64,000 bases of DNA from CAWCUU01 sp963798855 (GTDB lineage Bacteria > Gemmatimonadota > Gemmatimonadetes > Longimicrobiales > RSA9), in the NCBI GenBank assembly GCA_963798855.1, contig CAWCUU010000001.1:310001-374000 (forward strand), written 5' to 3'. A program made the position numbers and the translations under genes. Positions 23,637 through 32,716 of this stretch are shown one piece after another (within the stretch, counting starts at the first letter, position 1; each line of letters starts with the position of its first letter). The notes under the pieces were generated by a model. It was given only the letters and a program-made list of their open reading frames with translations. It ran no database searches and had not been told where the DNA came from.

Positions 23637-25120
23637 TCCGCTCGTTCGGCTTTCAACTCGCGGCGCGCGTCGCGGGCGGCGTCGTTGTGGCGCTCGCGGC
23701 GATCGCTGCGCTGAGCTACCTGGCGATGCGGGCCTCGCTGGACCGTCAGATCGATGCGAGCCTCGTCAACATCGCATCGATCCAGGCGGCGTCGGTGACG
23801 TCGGCGCCGTCGGGGGCAATGTCTTTTCACGAGTGGGCGCTGACGCCGGACGAGGCGGCCTCGGTCCTCGACCTGAACCGTTTCGCGCAGGTATGGACCG
23901 CCGGCGGGCGGAGCCTGCTGCGCACCCGCTATCTGACCCGCGATCTGCCGCTGGACCGCGCGGCGCTGTCGCGGGCGGGGAAGGGAAGGCTGGCCTGGTC
24001 CGAACAACGCCTCGGGGACATCCCGGTACGGTCCCTCTACTATCCGCTCGTTCGCCTCGGCCCCGCCCACGCTCACCACGTGCTGCAGGTTGCAGCGCCG
24101 CTGGTCTCGCGCAATGCCACGCTGCGGCGTCTCGCGCTGCTGCTGCTCGGGCTCCTGTTCGTGGCCGGCGCGGGCACGTTCGCCGGGAGCTGGTGGCTGG
24201 CCGCACGAGTCGTCCGGCCGGTGGGCCAGATCATAGACCAGACGGAGGAGATCGGAGCTCAGACGTTGGGCCGCCGCATCGAGGCGTACGCCGATACGCG
24301 CGAGTACCAGCGGCTCGTCCAGGTCCTGAACACGATGCTGGAGCGCCTCGACAACGCGTTCGAGACGCAGCGACGCTTCACCGCCAATGCCAGCCACGAG
24401 TTGCGCTCCCCGCTTACTGCCCTCCAGGGCGAGCTGGAGCTCGCGCTCCGTCGCGAGCGCGCGCCCGACGAGTACCGACGCGTGATCAGGAGCAGTCTGG
24501 AGGAGACCCAGCGTCTGGCGCGCACCGCAGAGGACCTCCTGACCCTCGCCCGCGCCAATGCCGGCGTGCTGCGGCCGCGTCTCCGCAGCGGCGACCTCAC
24601 CGCGATCGCGCAGCGCACCTGCGAGCGTCTGCGCGGCCGCGCAGAGTCCAAAGGGGTCCGCATCCGGTCTCTGCAGCAGCAGCCCGCGGCGGTGAGCATG
24701 GACCCCGAGCTGGTCGAGCGACTCGTCTACAACCTGGTGGAGAACGCCGTGAAGTACACGCCGCCCGGGGGTGATGTCGCCGTGAGCGTGACCTCGGAAG
24801 CCGAGCGCGTCGAGCTGCGCGTCGAGGACACCGGACCCGGGCTCCCCGAGTCCGAGATCGATCGGCTGTTCGAGCGCTTCTACCGGATCGACGAATCCCG
24901 CACCCCGGAAGAGGGCGCCGGCGGCACCGGGCTCGGCCTGTCCATCGCCCGGGCGATCGCACGGTCCCATGGAGCGGTACTCAGCGCTGGGAACCGCGAA
25001 TCGGGGGGCGCCTCGTTCGTCGTTTCGTTTCCGGCGACGCCGGTGCAGCCCGCACCCGCCGAACCTCGCCCGCTCATCGAAGCCCTCGAGCCGCGATCGG
25101 CTGCGTCCGCCGTCGGCTGA
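23633..25120 (+). CDS. cusS: sensor histidine kinase (CusS-like)
   Basis: 495 residues, GTG start overlapping the regulator stop. One N-terminal membrane helix (ARVAGGVVVALAAIAALSYL), a periplasmic sensor of about 125 residues containing His (SFHEW, HAHHVL), and a second helix (ALLLLGLLFVAGAGTFAG) are followed by HAMP (about 193-245), HisKA with FTANASHELRSPLTALQG (His255), and HATPase with N (LVENAVKYTPPGG), G1 (VEDTGPGLPE), F (FERFYR) and G2 (GGTGLGLSIARAI). A heavy-metal sensor kinase is the likely role. The sensor lacks Met clusters. Confidence 0.93.
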   Translation: MIRSFGFQLAARVAGGVVVALAAIAALSYLAMRASLDRQIDASLVNIASIQAASVTSAPSGAMSFHEWALTPDEAASVLDLNRFAQVWTAGGRSLLRTRYLTRDLPLDRAALSRAGKGRLAWSEQRLGDIPVRSLYYPLVRLGPAHAHHVLQVAAPLVSRNATLRRLALLLLGLLFVAGAGTFAGSWWLAARVVRPVGQIIDQTEEIGAQTLGRRIEAYADTREYQRLVQVLNTMLERLDNAFETQRRFTANASHELRSPLTALQGELELALRRERAPDEYRRVIRSSLEETQRLARTAEDLLTLARANAGVLRPRLRSGDLTAIAQRTCERLRGRAESKGVRIRSLQQQPAAVSMDPELVERLVYNLVENAVKYTPPGGDVAVSVTSEAERVELRVEDTGPGLPESEIDRLFERFYRIDESRTPEEGAGGTGLGLSIARAIARSHGAVLSAGNRESGGASFVVSFPATPVQPAPAEPRPLIEALEPRSAASAVG

Positions 25121-25190
25121 GTGCTCAGGCGCGACCCACCTCACTCTGCCGTGCACTCTCCGGACGCCCGTCGCGGAACATTAAATCCCC

Positions 25191-25234
25191 TTCATTTGCG
25201 TTTCATGATCCGTTCACGGACGCCACGCTAGACT
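25191..25234 (+). promoter_or_regulatory. metal-regulon promoter box 11 (cusCBA operon)
   Basis: TTCAT (25191), TTCAT (25202) and TTCAC (25213), 11 bp apart, with -10 TAGACT (25229-25234). The transcript would begin about 37 bases before the cusC start codon. Confidence 0.88.
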
Positions 25235-25277
25235 TGCCGAGAGGCTGAAGTCACATCCGCTGAACCGGACGATTCCG

Positions 25278-26630
25278 ATGGACCGAAAGCACGGGGCGCC
25301 GCTGATCGCCCTCCTCGTCGCGCTGAGCGGGGCGGCCAATGCAGCCGCGCAGGAGCGGCAGCCCGCCCCGCGGACGGCATGGAGCCCGGCGTCCACCCCG
25401 GCTGCGACCAGCGGACCGACGCACCTGCGCGACATCTACGCTCTGGCGCGCGAGCGCAACCCCGGGCTGTCGGCGGCGGATGCGCTGATCCGCGCTTCGG
25501 CGGCGCGGGAAGCGTCCGCGTCGCTCCCTCCGGACCCGATGCTCCAGCTCGGCGTGATGAACTTCACGGTGCCGGGGCTGTCGGCCACCATGCCGACGTC
25601 GATGGCTCCGTCGATCCAGGTGATGCAGATGGTCCCGTTCCCGGGAAAGCTCGCCCTGAGCGGGCGGATCGCGGAGCAGACCACGGCGATCACGCGGGCG
25701 AAGGCCGGGGAGGAATGGTGGGCGGTCCGGTCGCAGGCGGCGATGGGCTTTTACGAGCTCTACCGCGTCGATCAGCAGCTGGCCGTAATGCGCGGGACGC
25801 TGCGGCTGCTGCAGGACTTCCAGAAGGTGGCGCAGGCCATGTACGCGGCCGGCGAGGGGCACCAGGCGGACGTGCTGCGGGCGGGGGTGGAGGTGGCGCG
25901 CATGCAGGCCGATATCGCGCAGATGGAGGCGATGCGGCGGGTCGCCGCGGCGAAGCTGAACGCGGTGCTGAATCGTCCGGCGGAGACCCCGATCGCCACG
26001 CCCGTGCTGGATCCGCTGCCGGACGCTGTGCCGGCCACGGACACGCTGGTCGCGTGGGCGGAGGCGACGCGGCCGATGCTCGAGGCCGGCCGCACCGGCG
26101 TCGAGCGCGCGGGCAGCGAGCTGGCGCTGGCGCGCCGCGATCTCTGGCCGGACTTCACGATCGGCCTGCAGTACGGCCAGCGCTCGGGCGACATGGGCAC
26201 GGAGCGCATGGGCAGCGCGATGATCGGCTTCAGCCTTCCGATCTTCGCGGGCAAGCGGCAGCTGCGCATGCGCCAGGAGGCGGCCGCGATGCAGAGCATG
26301 GCGGCCGCCGACCTCGCCGCCATTCGCGCGGACGTGAACGCGCGTATCGGCGAGCTGCAGGCGGAGCTCGAGCGTGCCCGCACTCTGATCCGGTTGTACC
26401 GCACGGAAGTGCTGCCGCAGGCCTCGGCGACCGTCGAGTCCTCGTTCTCCGCGTATCGCGTCGGCCACGTGGACTTCATGACGCTCGTCGACGCGCAGAT
26501 GACCCATAACCAGTACGAGCGCGACTACTACGGCCTGCTGGGGGATTACGGGACAGCGGTGGCCGAGCTGGAGATGACGATCGGCCGCGAGCTGCCGGCG
26601 GCCGGCAACATTGTAGCGGAGGTTCGATGA
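25278..26630 (+). CDS. cusC: TolC-family outer-membrane efflux protein (CusC-like)
   Basis: 450 residues. It has a signal peptide (LIALLVALSGAANAAAQ), then long amphipathic helices with the usual internal duplication: HLRDIYALARERNPGLSAAD opens the first and LVAWAEATRPMLEAGRTGVE the second half. LARRDLWPDFTIGLQYGQR is the typical start of a beta-strand pair in CusC/CzcC-type proteins. It forms the outer-membrane channel of a tripartite RND efflux system with the next two genes. It overlaps cusB by 4 bases. The N-terminal Cys used for acylation in E. coli CusC is absent. Confidence 0.92.
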   Translation: MDRKHGAPLIALLVALSGAANAAAQERQPAPRTAWSPASTPAATSGPTHLRDIYALARERNPGLSAADALIRASAAREASASLPPDPMLQLGVMNFTVPGLSATMPTSMAPSIQVMQMVPFPGKLALSGRIAEQTTAITRAKAGEEWWAVRSQAAMGFYELYRVDQQLAVMRGTLRLLQDFQKVAQAMYAAGEGHQADVLRAGVEVARMQADIAQMEAMRRVAAAKLNAVLNRPAETPIATPVLDPLPDAVPATDTLVAWAEATRPMLEAGRTGVERAGSELALARRDLWPDFTIGLQYGQRSGDMGTERMGSAMIGFSLPIFAGKRQLRMRQEAAAMQSMAAADLAAIRADVNARIGELQAELERARTLIRLYRTEVLPQASATVESSFSAYRVGHVDFMTLVDAQMTHNQYERDYYGLLGDYGTAVAELEMTIGRELPAAGNIVAEVR

Positions 26631-27895
26631 GCACGCGCAAGCAGATGGGCGTGGCCGGCCTGATCGTGATGCTGGCCGCGGTTGTGGTCCTGGTCTATAC
26701 GGGCGCGACCTCCGCCAAGCCCACAGGGGACGGGTCGGTGAAGGGTCACGACCACGGCGCCATGGCGGCAGCCGCGGATGCGCCGAAGCCGGTGCACCTG
26801 AGCCCCGAGGCCGCACGCCGAATCGGCATCACCTACGCGACCGCGGAGCTGCGGCCCCTGGATCGGACCGTCCGCACGGTCGCCTCCGTGACGTACGACG
26901 AGACGCGCCTCGCGAACGTGAACCCGAAGGTCGAGGGCTGGGTCGAGAAGCTGTACGTCGACTTCACCGGGGCGCCCGTCCGGAAGGGTCAGCCGCTGCT
27001 GGACGTGTACAGCCCGATGCTGGTCACGGCGCAGGAGGAGCTGCTGCTCGCCCGGCGGCTGGTCGACGAGTCGGCGGCTGCGCCGTCCAGCGTCGCGGCC
27101 GCGAATGCGCGCGAGCTGCTCGCGTCCGCGCGTCGTCGCCTCGCCTACTGGGACATACCGGCGGACGAGATCGCGCGCATCGAGCAGAGCGGCACACCTC
27201 GCAAGTCGCTCACGCTGCGCGCCCCGGCGAGCGGGATCGTGGTCGAGAAGGACGTCGTGCAGGGCGCGCGCATCATGCCGGGCATGAACCTGTACCGGAT
27301 CGCCGACCTGTCCACCGTCTGGGTGGAGGGCGACGTGTTCGAGAAGGACCTCTCGCTCGTCTCCGTCGGTCAGCACGCCCGCGTGACGCTCGAGTCGTAC
27401 CCGGGTCGGGAGTTCGATGGGGTCGTCACGTACGTCTACCCGACCGTCTCCGTGCAGAGTCGGACCGGGCGTGTGCGGGTCGCGCTGAAGAACCCCGGCC
27501 TCGAGCTGAAACCCGGAATGTACGCGAACATCGAGCTGGCCGTCCCGGGGACGGATGCGCTGGTCGTCCCCCGTACGGCGGTGCTCACGACCGGCGAGCG
27601 CTCGCTCGTCTTCGTGAAGGACGCGGACGGGATGCTGCAGCCGCGGGAAGTGCAGGCGGGACTCGCTTCCGACGACGTCGTCGAGATCCGTGCCGGACTC
27701 ACGGCCGGCGACATCGTCGTCGCTTCGGCCGCGTTCCTGGTCGATGCGGAGTCGAACCTCGGCTCCGCGATGGGCTCCATGCCGGGGATGGACATGGGCG
27801 TGCCGACCGGCTCCGATACCGGGGCGGAGTCGACGCCCGGCGTGTCCATGCCCACCACCGGCAGCGAGGGCGCGAAAGCCCACGCCGGCCATTAG
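26627..27895 (+). CDS. cusB: RND efflux periplasmic adaptor (CusB-like)
   Basis: 422 residues, anchored by one N-terminal helix (GLIVMLAAVVVLVYTG). A His-containing stretch (KGHDHGAMAAA) precedes VHLSPEAARRIGITYA. The barrel-sandwich hybrid follows: LANVNPKVEGWVEKLYVDFTG and, after the hairpin, KSLTLRAPASGIVVEKDVV; then the beta barrel and MP domain (FVKDADGMLQPREV). The C-terminal tail is Met/His-rich (MGSMPGMDMGVP ... AHAGH), likely to bind Cu(I)/Ag(I) as the Met residues of CusB do. The stop codon TAG is part of the TTAG target duplication of the adjacent mobile element. Confidence 0.93.
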   Translation: MSTRKQMGVAGLIVMLAAVVVLVYTGATSAKPTGDGSVKGHDHGAMAAAADAPKPVHLSPEAARRIGITYATAELRPLDRTVRTVASVTYDETRLANVNPKVEGWVEKLYVDFTGAPVRKGQPLLDVYSPMLVTAQEELLLARRLVDESAAAPSSVAAANARELLASARRRLAYWDIPADEIARIEQSGTPRKSLTLRAPASGIVVEKDVVQGARIMPGMNLYRIADLSTVWVEGDVFEKDLSLVSVGQHARVTLESYPGREFDGVVTYVYPTVSVQSRTGRVRVALKNPGLELKPGMYANIELAVPGTDALVVPRTAVLTTGERSLVFVKDADGMLQPREVQAGLASDDVVEIRAGLTAGDIVVASAAFLVDAESNLGSAMGSMPGMDMGVPTGSDTGAESTPGVSMPTTGSEGAKAHAGH

Positions 27896-28170
27896 CAGGT
27901 CGCTGAAGAACTGGGGTGCGGCCGCGCGTGTGGCGCTTGCGCGGGTCAGCCGAGAAACGAGGAGGAAGCGATGCCCTGCGCATCGGTGACGACGAGAGAC
28001 GAAGGATCACCCGCGCAACCGCCACGCGCCCTGTGGGTTGCGGGCGGCACGGGGCCATCTCCAGCGTTGGCGCTCCTCCCCGATGGCGTGCGACATCGCG
28101 TCGTCGCGCCGCCTCGGATCTGGCCCCGTGGCGCCCGCAACGCGGCTCGCTCCAGTTCTTCAGCGACCTG
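27896..28170. mobile_element. 275-bp MITE-like element between cusB and cusA
   Basis: Perfect 19-bp terminal inverted repeats, CAGGTCGCTGAAGAACTGG at 27896-27914 and its reverse complement at 28152-28170, are flanked by a direct repeat TTAG (27892-27895 and 28171-28174). No transposase is encoded inside. Removing the element and one TTAG leaves the cusB stop followed after about 12 bases by the cusA start, a normal spacing. It is therefore a recent non-autonomous insertion; an unseen transposase of the same end type must have mobilised it. The operon stays readable, and the right end lies just before the cusA ribosome site. Confidence 0.85.
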
Positions 28171-28186
28171 TTAGGAGAGAACGGCC

Positions 28187-31100
28187 ATGCTGAAAGGCAT
28201 CATCGAGTGGTCGGTCGCCAACCGGTTCCTCGTGCTGATTGCCGCGGCCTTCATCGCTGTGGCCGGCATCATCGCGATGCGGCGTACGCCGCTGGAGGCG
28301 CTGCCCGATCTCTCCGACGTGCAGGTGATCGTCAAGACCGACTACGAAGGTCAGGCCCCGCTGATCATAGAGGACCAGGTCACCTATCCGATCGCCTCCG
28401 AGATGCTGAAGGTGCCGGGCGCCCAGACCGTCCGCGGCTACTCCTTCTTCGGCGTCTCCTTCGTCTACGTGATCTTCGAGGACGGAACCGACCTTTACTG
28501 GGCGCGCAGCCGGGTGCTCGAGTACCTCTCGGGGATCCGCGGCAAGCTGCCGCGCACCGCGGACGCGGCGCTCGGCCCCGACGCGACGGGGCTCGGCTGG
28601 GTCTACGAGTACGTGCTCGAGGACACGACCGGTGCAAAATCGCTGGCCGACCTCCGCTCGCTCCAGGACTGGTACCTGCGCTATCAGCTCACCGCCGTGC
28701 CCGGCGTCAGCGAAGTGGCTTCGGTCGGCGGCTTCGAGAAGAGCTACGAGGTGACCGTCGACCCCGTGAGGCTGCGCGGCTACGGCATCCCGGTGATGCA
28801 GGTCATGAGCGCGCTGCGCGGCTCGAACGAGGACGCCGGCGCGATGATGATGGAGCTGTCCGAGCGGGAGTTCATGGTGCGCGGCCTCGGCTACCTGCAC
28901 GGCATCACCGACATCGAGAACACCGTGGTGGGCTCGACCGCAGGCGGTACGCCGATCCGCGTGGCGGACGTCGCCACCGTCCAGCTCGCGCCCGCCGTGC
29001 GACGGGGCGTGACCGACTTCGACGGCCGTGGAGACGCGGTCGCCGGCATCGTCGTGATGCGCTTCGGCGAGAACGCGCTGGCCACCATCGAGCGCGTCAA
29101 GAACAAGCTGGCCGAGATCGAGAAGGGGCTGCCGGCCGGCGTGGTCGTGCGGCCGGTCTACGACCGCTCCGACCTGATCCTGCGCGGCATCACCACGCTG
29201 AAGGAGAAGCTGATCGAGGAGTCGATCGTCGTCGCGCTCGTCTGCCTGCTGTTCCTGTTTCACGCGCGCAGCGCCCTCGTCGCCGTACTGACGCTCCCGG
29301 TCGGCATCCTGATGGCGTTCATCGCGATGCGCCTGGTCGGCGTCGGCGCCGACATCATGAGCCTGGGCGGCATCGCGATCGCGATCGGCGCGATGATCGA
29401 CGCGGCGATCGTCATGATCGAGAACATGCACAAGAATCTCGAGCACGCCGTCGCCAGCAAGCGCGACGGGCTGCCGGGCGCTCAGGCGGATCGGCACGGC
29501 CGGGACCGCCTTTCCACGTCCGAGCTCAGCGCAGCCGAGCGGTGGGGCGTCGTCGTGACCTCCGCCAAGGAGGTCGGCCCGGCCCTGTTCTTCAGTCTCC
29601 TGATCATCACCGTCTCCTTCCTGCCGGTCTTCTCGCTGGAGGCGCAGGAGGGTCGCCTCTTCAAGCCGCTGGCCTGGACGAAGACGCTGTCCATGGGAGC
29701 GGCGAGCCTGCTCGCGATCACGCTGGTGCCGGTGACGATGGGCCTCTTCATCCGCGGGCGCATCCACAAGGAGGAAGCGAATCCCATCTCGCGCGTGCTC
29801 ACGCGGCTGTACCGGCCGGTCCTCGACTTTGCGCTGCGCTGGCGCTGGCCGGTGATCGGCGGCGCGGTCGCCCTGCTCGTGCTGAGCTGGATCCCGTTCT
29901 CGCGGATCGGCTCCGAGTTCATGCCGCCGCTCGGCGAGGGCACGATCCTCTACATGCCGACCACCATGCCGGGCATCAGTGTGTCGCAGGCCCGGGCGGC
30001 GCTGCAGCGACAGGACAGCATCCTGAAGGCATTCCCGGAGGTCGCGAGCGTGTTCGGCAAGGCCGGCCGCGCGACGACCGCGACCGATCCCGCCGGGCTG
30101 GACATGTTCGAGACGACGATCGTGCTGAAGCCGCAGGAGGAGTGGCGACCCGGGATGACGATGGACCGGTTGATCGCGGCGATGGACACGGCGGTGCGAT
30201 TCCCCGGCATCACGAACGCGTGGACGATGCCGATCAAGGGGCGGATCGACATGCTCGCGACCGGCATCCGCACGCCCGTCGGAATCAAGATCTTCGGGCC
30301 GGACCTGGCCGAGCTCGAGCGCATCGGGAAGGAGATCGAGAACGCGATCCGCATGGTGCCCGGCACGCGGTCGGTCTTCGCGGACCGCGCGGTTTCCGGC
30401 TACTACCTCGACGTGGACATCGACCGCGTCGCCGCGGCCCGCTACGGACTGAACATACGGGACATCCAGGACGTGATCAGCTCCGCCGTCGGCGGCATGA
30501 CCATCACGCAGACGGTCGAGGGCCGCGAGCGGTACGGCGTGAGGCTGCGTTATCCGCAGGAGCTGCGCGACCAGCCCGAGAAGCTCGCCGACGTGCTGAT
30601 CCCGGTCTCGGCCGGGCGTGGAGCGATGGGCTCGGGCGGGTCCTCGGCCCCCGGAGCGATGGCCATGTCCGGAGGCACGGCCGGTGGCGCGGCGAACGCG
30701 GACGGGGTGAGCGGCATGGCGGCGCAGACGGGGAGCGCGCTTGCGGCAGGGCCGCGGACGACGAAGCAGCCGGGCGTCACCCAGATTCCGCTCGGCCAGG
30801 TCGCGACGATCCGACTGGTGAGCGGGCCAATGGCCGTGAAGACCGAGGGCGCCTTCCCGACCGCGTGGGTGAACGTCGACGTGGTCGGCCGCGACATAGG
30901 CGGCTACGTCGCCGATGCGAAGAAGATGGTGGCCGGCATGGTGAGCCTGCCACCCGGATACACGCTTCAGTGGTCCGGCCAGTACGAGTACATGCAGCGC
31001 GCGAAGCAGAAGCTCGCCCTCGTCGTCCCGGCCGTTCTGCTCATCATCGCCCTTCTGCTCTACCTCAACTTCCGCAGCGCGGGGGCGACGGCGCTCGTGC

Positions 31101-31586
31101 TGCTCTCGCTGCCGTTCTCGCTCGTGGGCGGCGTCGTCTTCATGGCGCTGCTCGGCTACAACTGGTCCGTCGCGACCGCCATAGGCTTCATCGCGCTCGG
31201 CGGCGTCGGCACCGAGATCGGCGTCGTGATGCTGGTCTACCTCGAGCAGGCGCAGCGGCGCCGGCGCGAGGCCGGGCTGCTGCGCGGGCCGGAGGACCTG
31301 ATCGAGGCGGTGCGTCAAGGGGCCGGGCAGCGCCTGCGGCCCGTCGTCATGACCGCGACGGCGATCATCGCGGGGCTGCTGCCCATTCTCTGGGGCACCG
31401 GCACCGGCGCGTCGGTGATGAAGCGCATCGCCGCGCCAATGGTGGGAGGGGATGATCTCCGCTACGGCCCTCACCCTGGTCGTGATCCCCGCGGTCTACT
31501 CGCTCTGGCAGGAGGCGGCACTGCGGCGCGCGGTGCGGGAGGCCGAGACACCGTCCCGTCCGACGGTCCTCGCCGGCGCGGAATGA
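28187..31586 (+). CDS. cusA: CusA/CzcA-type RND efflux pump, with a frameshift near its end
   Basis: About 1132 residues in all. HME-RND pump marks: IIEWSVANRFLVLIAAAFIAV at the start, LEALPDLSDVQVIV, the proton-relay helix SLGGIAIAIGAMIDAAIVMI, and PFSLVGGVVFMALLGYNW late in the protein. A Gly/Met/Ala-rich insert (about 805-850) occupies a periplasmic loop. After APMVGG (residues 1083-1088) the frame changes: the expected MISATALTLVVIPAVYSLW is encoded one base further on (from 31452), ending TGA 31584-31586. The uncorrected frame would run to 31603 with unrelated residues. A base inserted near 31448-31451 (GGGAGGGGAT) explains it. Confidence 0.92.
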
Positions 31587-31599
31587 AGAAGGAGGACGC

Positions 31600-31941
31600 A
31601 TGAAGCTGCTGAAGATCATCGTGCGGAAAGAGCGCGTGGAGGCGCTCGTGAAGGCGCTGAAGGAGGCGGACGTGTCACGGCTGTTCATCTGCCACGTCCA
31701 CGCCGTCGGCAGCGGGGTCGACCCGGAAGATTATCGGCTCTCCTTCGAGGAGGGGAGCGCCTACACGGAGAAGTCGAAGATCGAGGTCGTCGTACCGGCC
31801 GAGCGCGTCGACCAGCTCATCGATGTCGTGCGTCGCCACGCGTTCACCGGACACCAGGGCGACGGGATCATCTGCGTCTCCCCGATCGAGCGGGTCGTCA
31901 AGATCCGTACAGGCGACGAAGACGCCATCGCGCTGGTCTGA
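31600..31941 (+). CDS. PII-like protein of the metal-efflux-linked group
   Basis: 113 residues, AAGGAGG before the ATG. It has the ferredoxin-like PII fold: MKLLKIIVRKERVEALVKAL, VSRLFICHVHAVGSG, then KSKIEVVVPAERVDQLIDVV and GHQGDGIICVSPIERVVKIRTG. The T-loop (VDPEDYRLSFEEGSAYTE) is short and lacks the Tyr51-type site uridylylated in GlnB. PII proteins encoded directly after CusA/CzcA pumps form a separate group (PII-NG) described in the literature. A regulatory role on the pump is plausible but unproven. Confidence 0.88.
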   Translation: MKLLKIIVRKERVEALVKALKEADVSRLFICHVHAVGSGVDPEDYRLSFEEGSAYTEKSKIEVVVPAERVDQLIDVVRRHAFTGHQGDGIICVSPIERVVKIRTGDEDAIALV

Positions 31942-31955
31942 ACGACGGAGGAACC

Positions 31956-32243
31956 ATGGACACACCGATGGCCATTCAGGCGATCATGCAGGACATGCCG
32001 TGGCACCGGCAGGGACTCTTCATGGGCATGCACTGGGGCTGGTGGCTGTTCTGGGTCGTTGCGCTCGCTGGTATCGTCTGGGCGTTCTGGCGCCTGCGGG
32101 AGGATTCCCGCGAGGCGCGGCGCTACGCGAGAGAGCGCCTGGACGCGGAGGATGAGCTGCGAGCGCGGTACGCACGGGGAGAGATCGGCGAGGACCAGTT
32201 CCTCCAGCGGATGCAGGTGCTGCAGGACTCGCGGGCCGGATGA
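31956..32243 (+). CDS. SHOCT-domain membrane protein
   Basis: 95 residues. A Met/His-rich start (IMQDMPWHRQGLFMGMHW) precedes one membrane helix (WWLFWVVALAGIVWAFWRL), then a charged helix (RREDSREARRYARERLD-like) and a C-terminal SHOCT motif, DELRARYARGEIGEDQFLQRMQVL. Short membrane-plus-SHOCT proteins are common beside Cus/Czc pumps. The Met and His residues near the membrane would suit Cu(I) binding. It overlaps the next gene by ATGA. Confidence 0.85.
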   Translation: MDTPMAIQAIMQDMPWHRQGLFMGMHWGWWLFWVVALAGIVWAFWRLREDSREARRYARERLDAEDELRARYARGEIGEDQFLQRMQVLQDSRAG

Positions 32244-32599
32244 GTCGAAGCGCGGCCGGGCCGGCGCGGTGCGCCTTCTGCGTCGACATGCACACGAAGG
32301 ATGCACGAGCGGCCGGCGAAACCGAGCAGCGCCTATTCGGCGTCCCGGTGTGGCGCGAGACCCCCTATTTCACCGATCGGGAGCGTGCCGCCCTCCAGTG
32401 GGTCGAGGCGGTCGCCGCTATCGGCAGTTTGGGGATTTCGGCCGAGACCTACCGGTCCGCCCGCGAACATTTCGAGGACCAGGAGCTCGTGGACCTGACC
32501 ATGGCCGTCATCGCCATCGGCGGCTGGAACCGGTTGAACGTTGCGTTCCGGACCCCCGCGGGGGATTACCAGCCTGGTTCGTTGCCGACGAACATGTGA
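32240..32599 (+). CDS. carboxymuconolactone decarboxylase (AhpD-like) protein lacking its N-terminus
   Basis: 119 residues. From residue 11 the sequence is a typical CMD-family protein: CAFCVDMHTKDARAAGETEQ (redox CxxC followed by His), VWRETPYFTDRERAALQWVE, and LVDLTMAVIAIGGWNRLNVAF. Relatives have about 45 further residues before the CxxC (two helices ending in QING), and those are missing. The first ten residues here (MSRSAAGPAR) do not match. The break lies where this gene overlaps the SHOCT gene, suggesting a deletion or recombination that fused it to the metal operon. It may be non-functional. Confidence 0.8.
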   Translation: MSRSAAGPARCAFCVDMHTKDARAAGETEQRLFGVPVWRETPYFTDRERAALQWVEAVAAIGSLGISAETYRSAREHFEDQELVDLTMAVIAIGGWNRLNVAFRTPAGDYQPGSLPTNM

Positions 32600-32716
32600 C
32601 GCCGGACCGGTTGACGTATCGGCGGACGAACGATTCCGACCCGCCGATGGCCGGAATCGCTGCCCCTGGCCCGGCAGCCCGCGGCGTGAAGTGGGACACC
32701 GAGACGGCTACGGGCT

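Noticed and set aside
31436..31460. Programmed frameshift in cusA.
   Set aside because: No known slippery heptamer with a following pseudoknot is seen, and an equivalent one-base error occurs in rpoB, so a sequence error is simpler.
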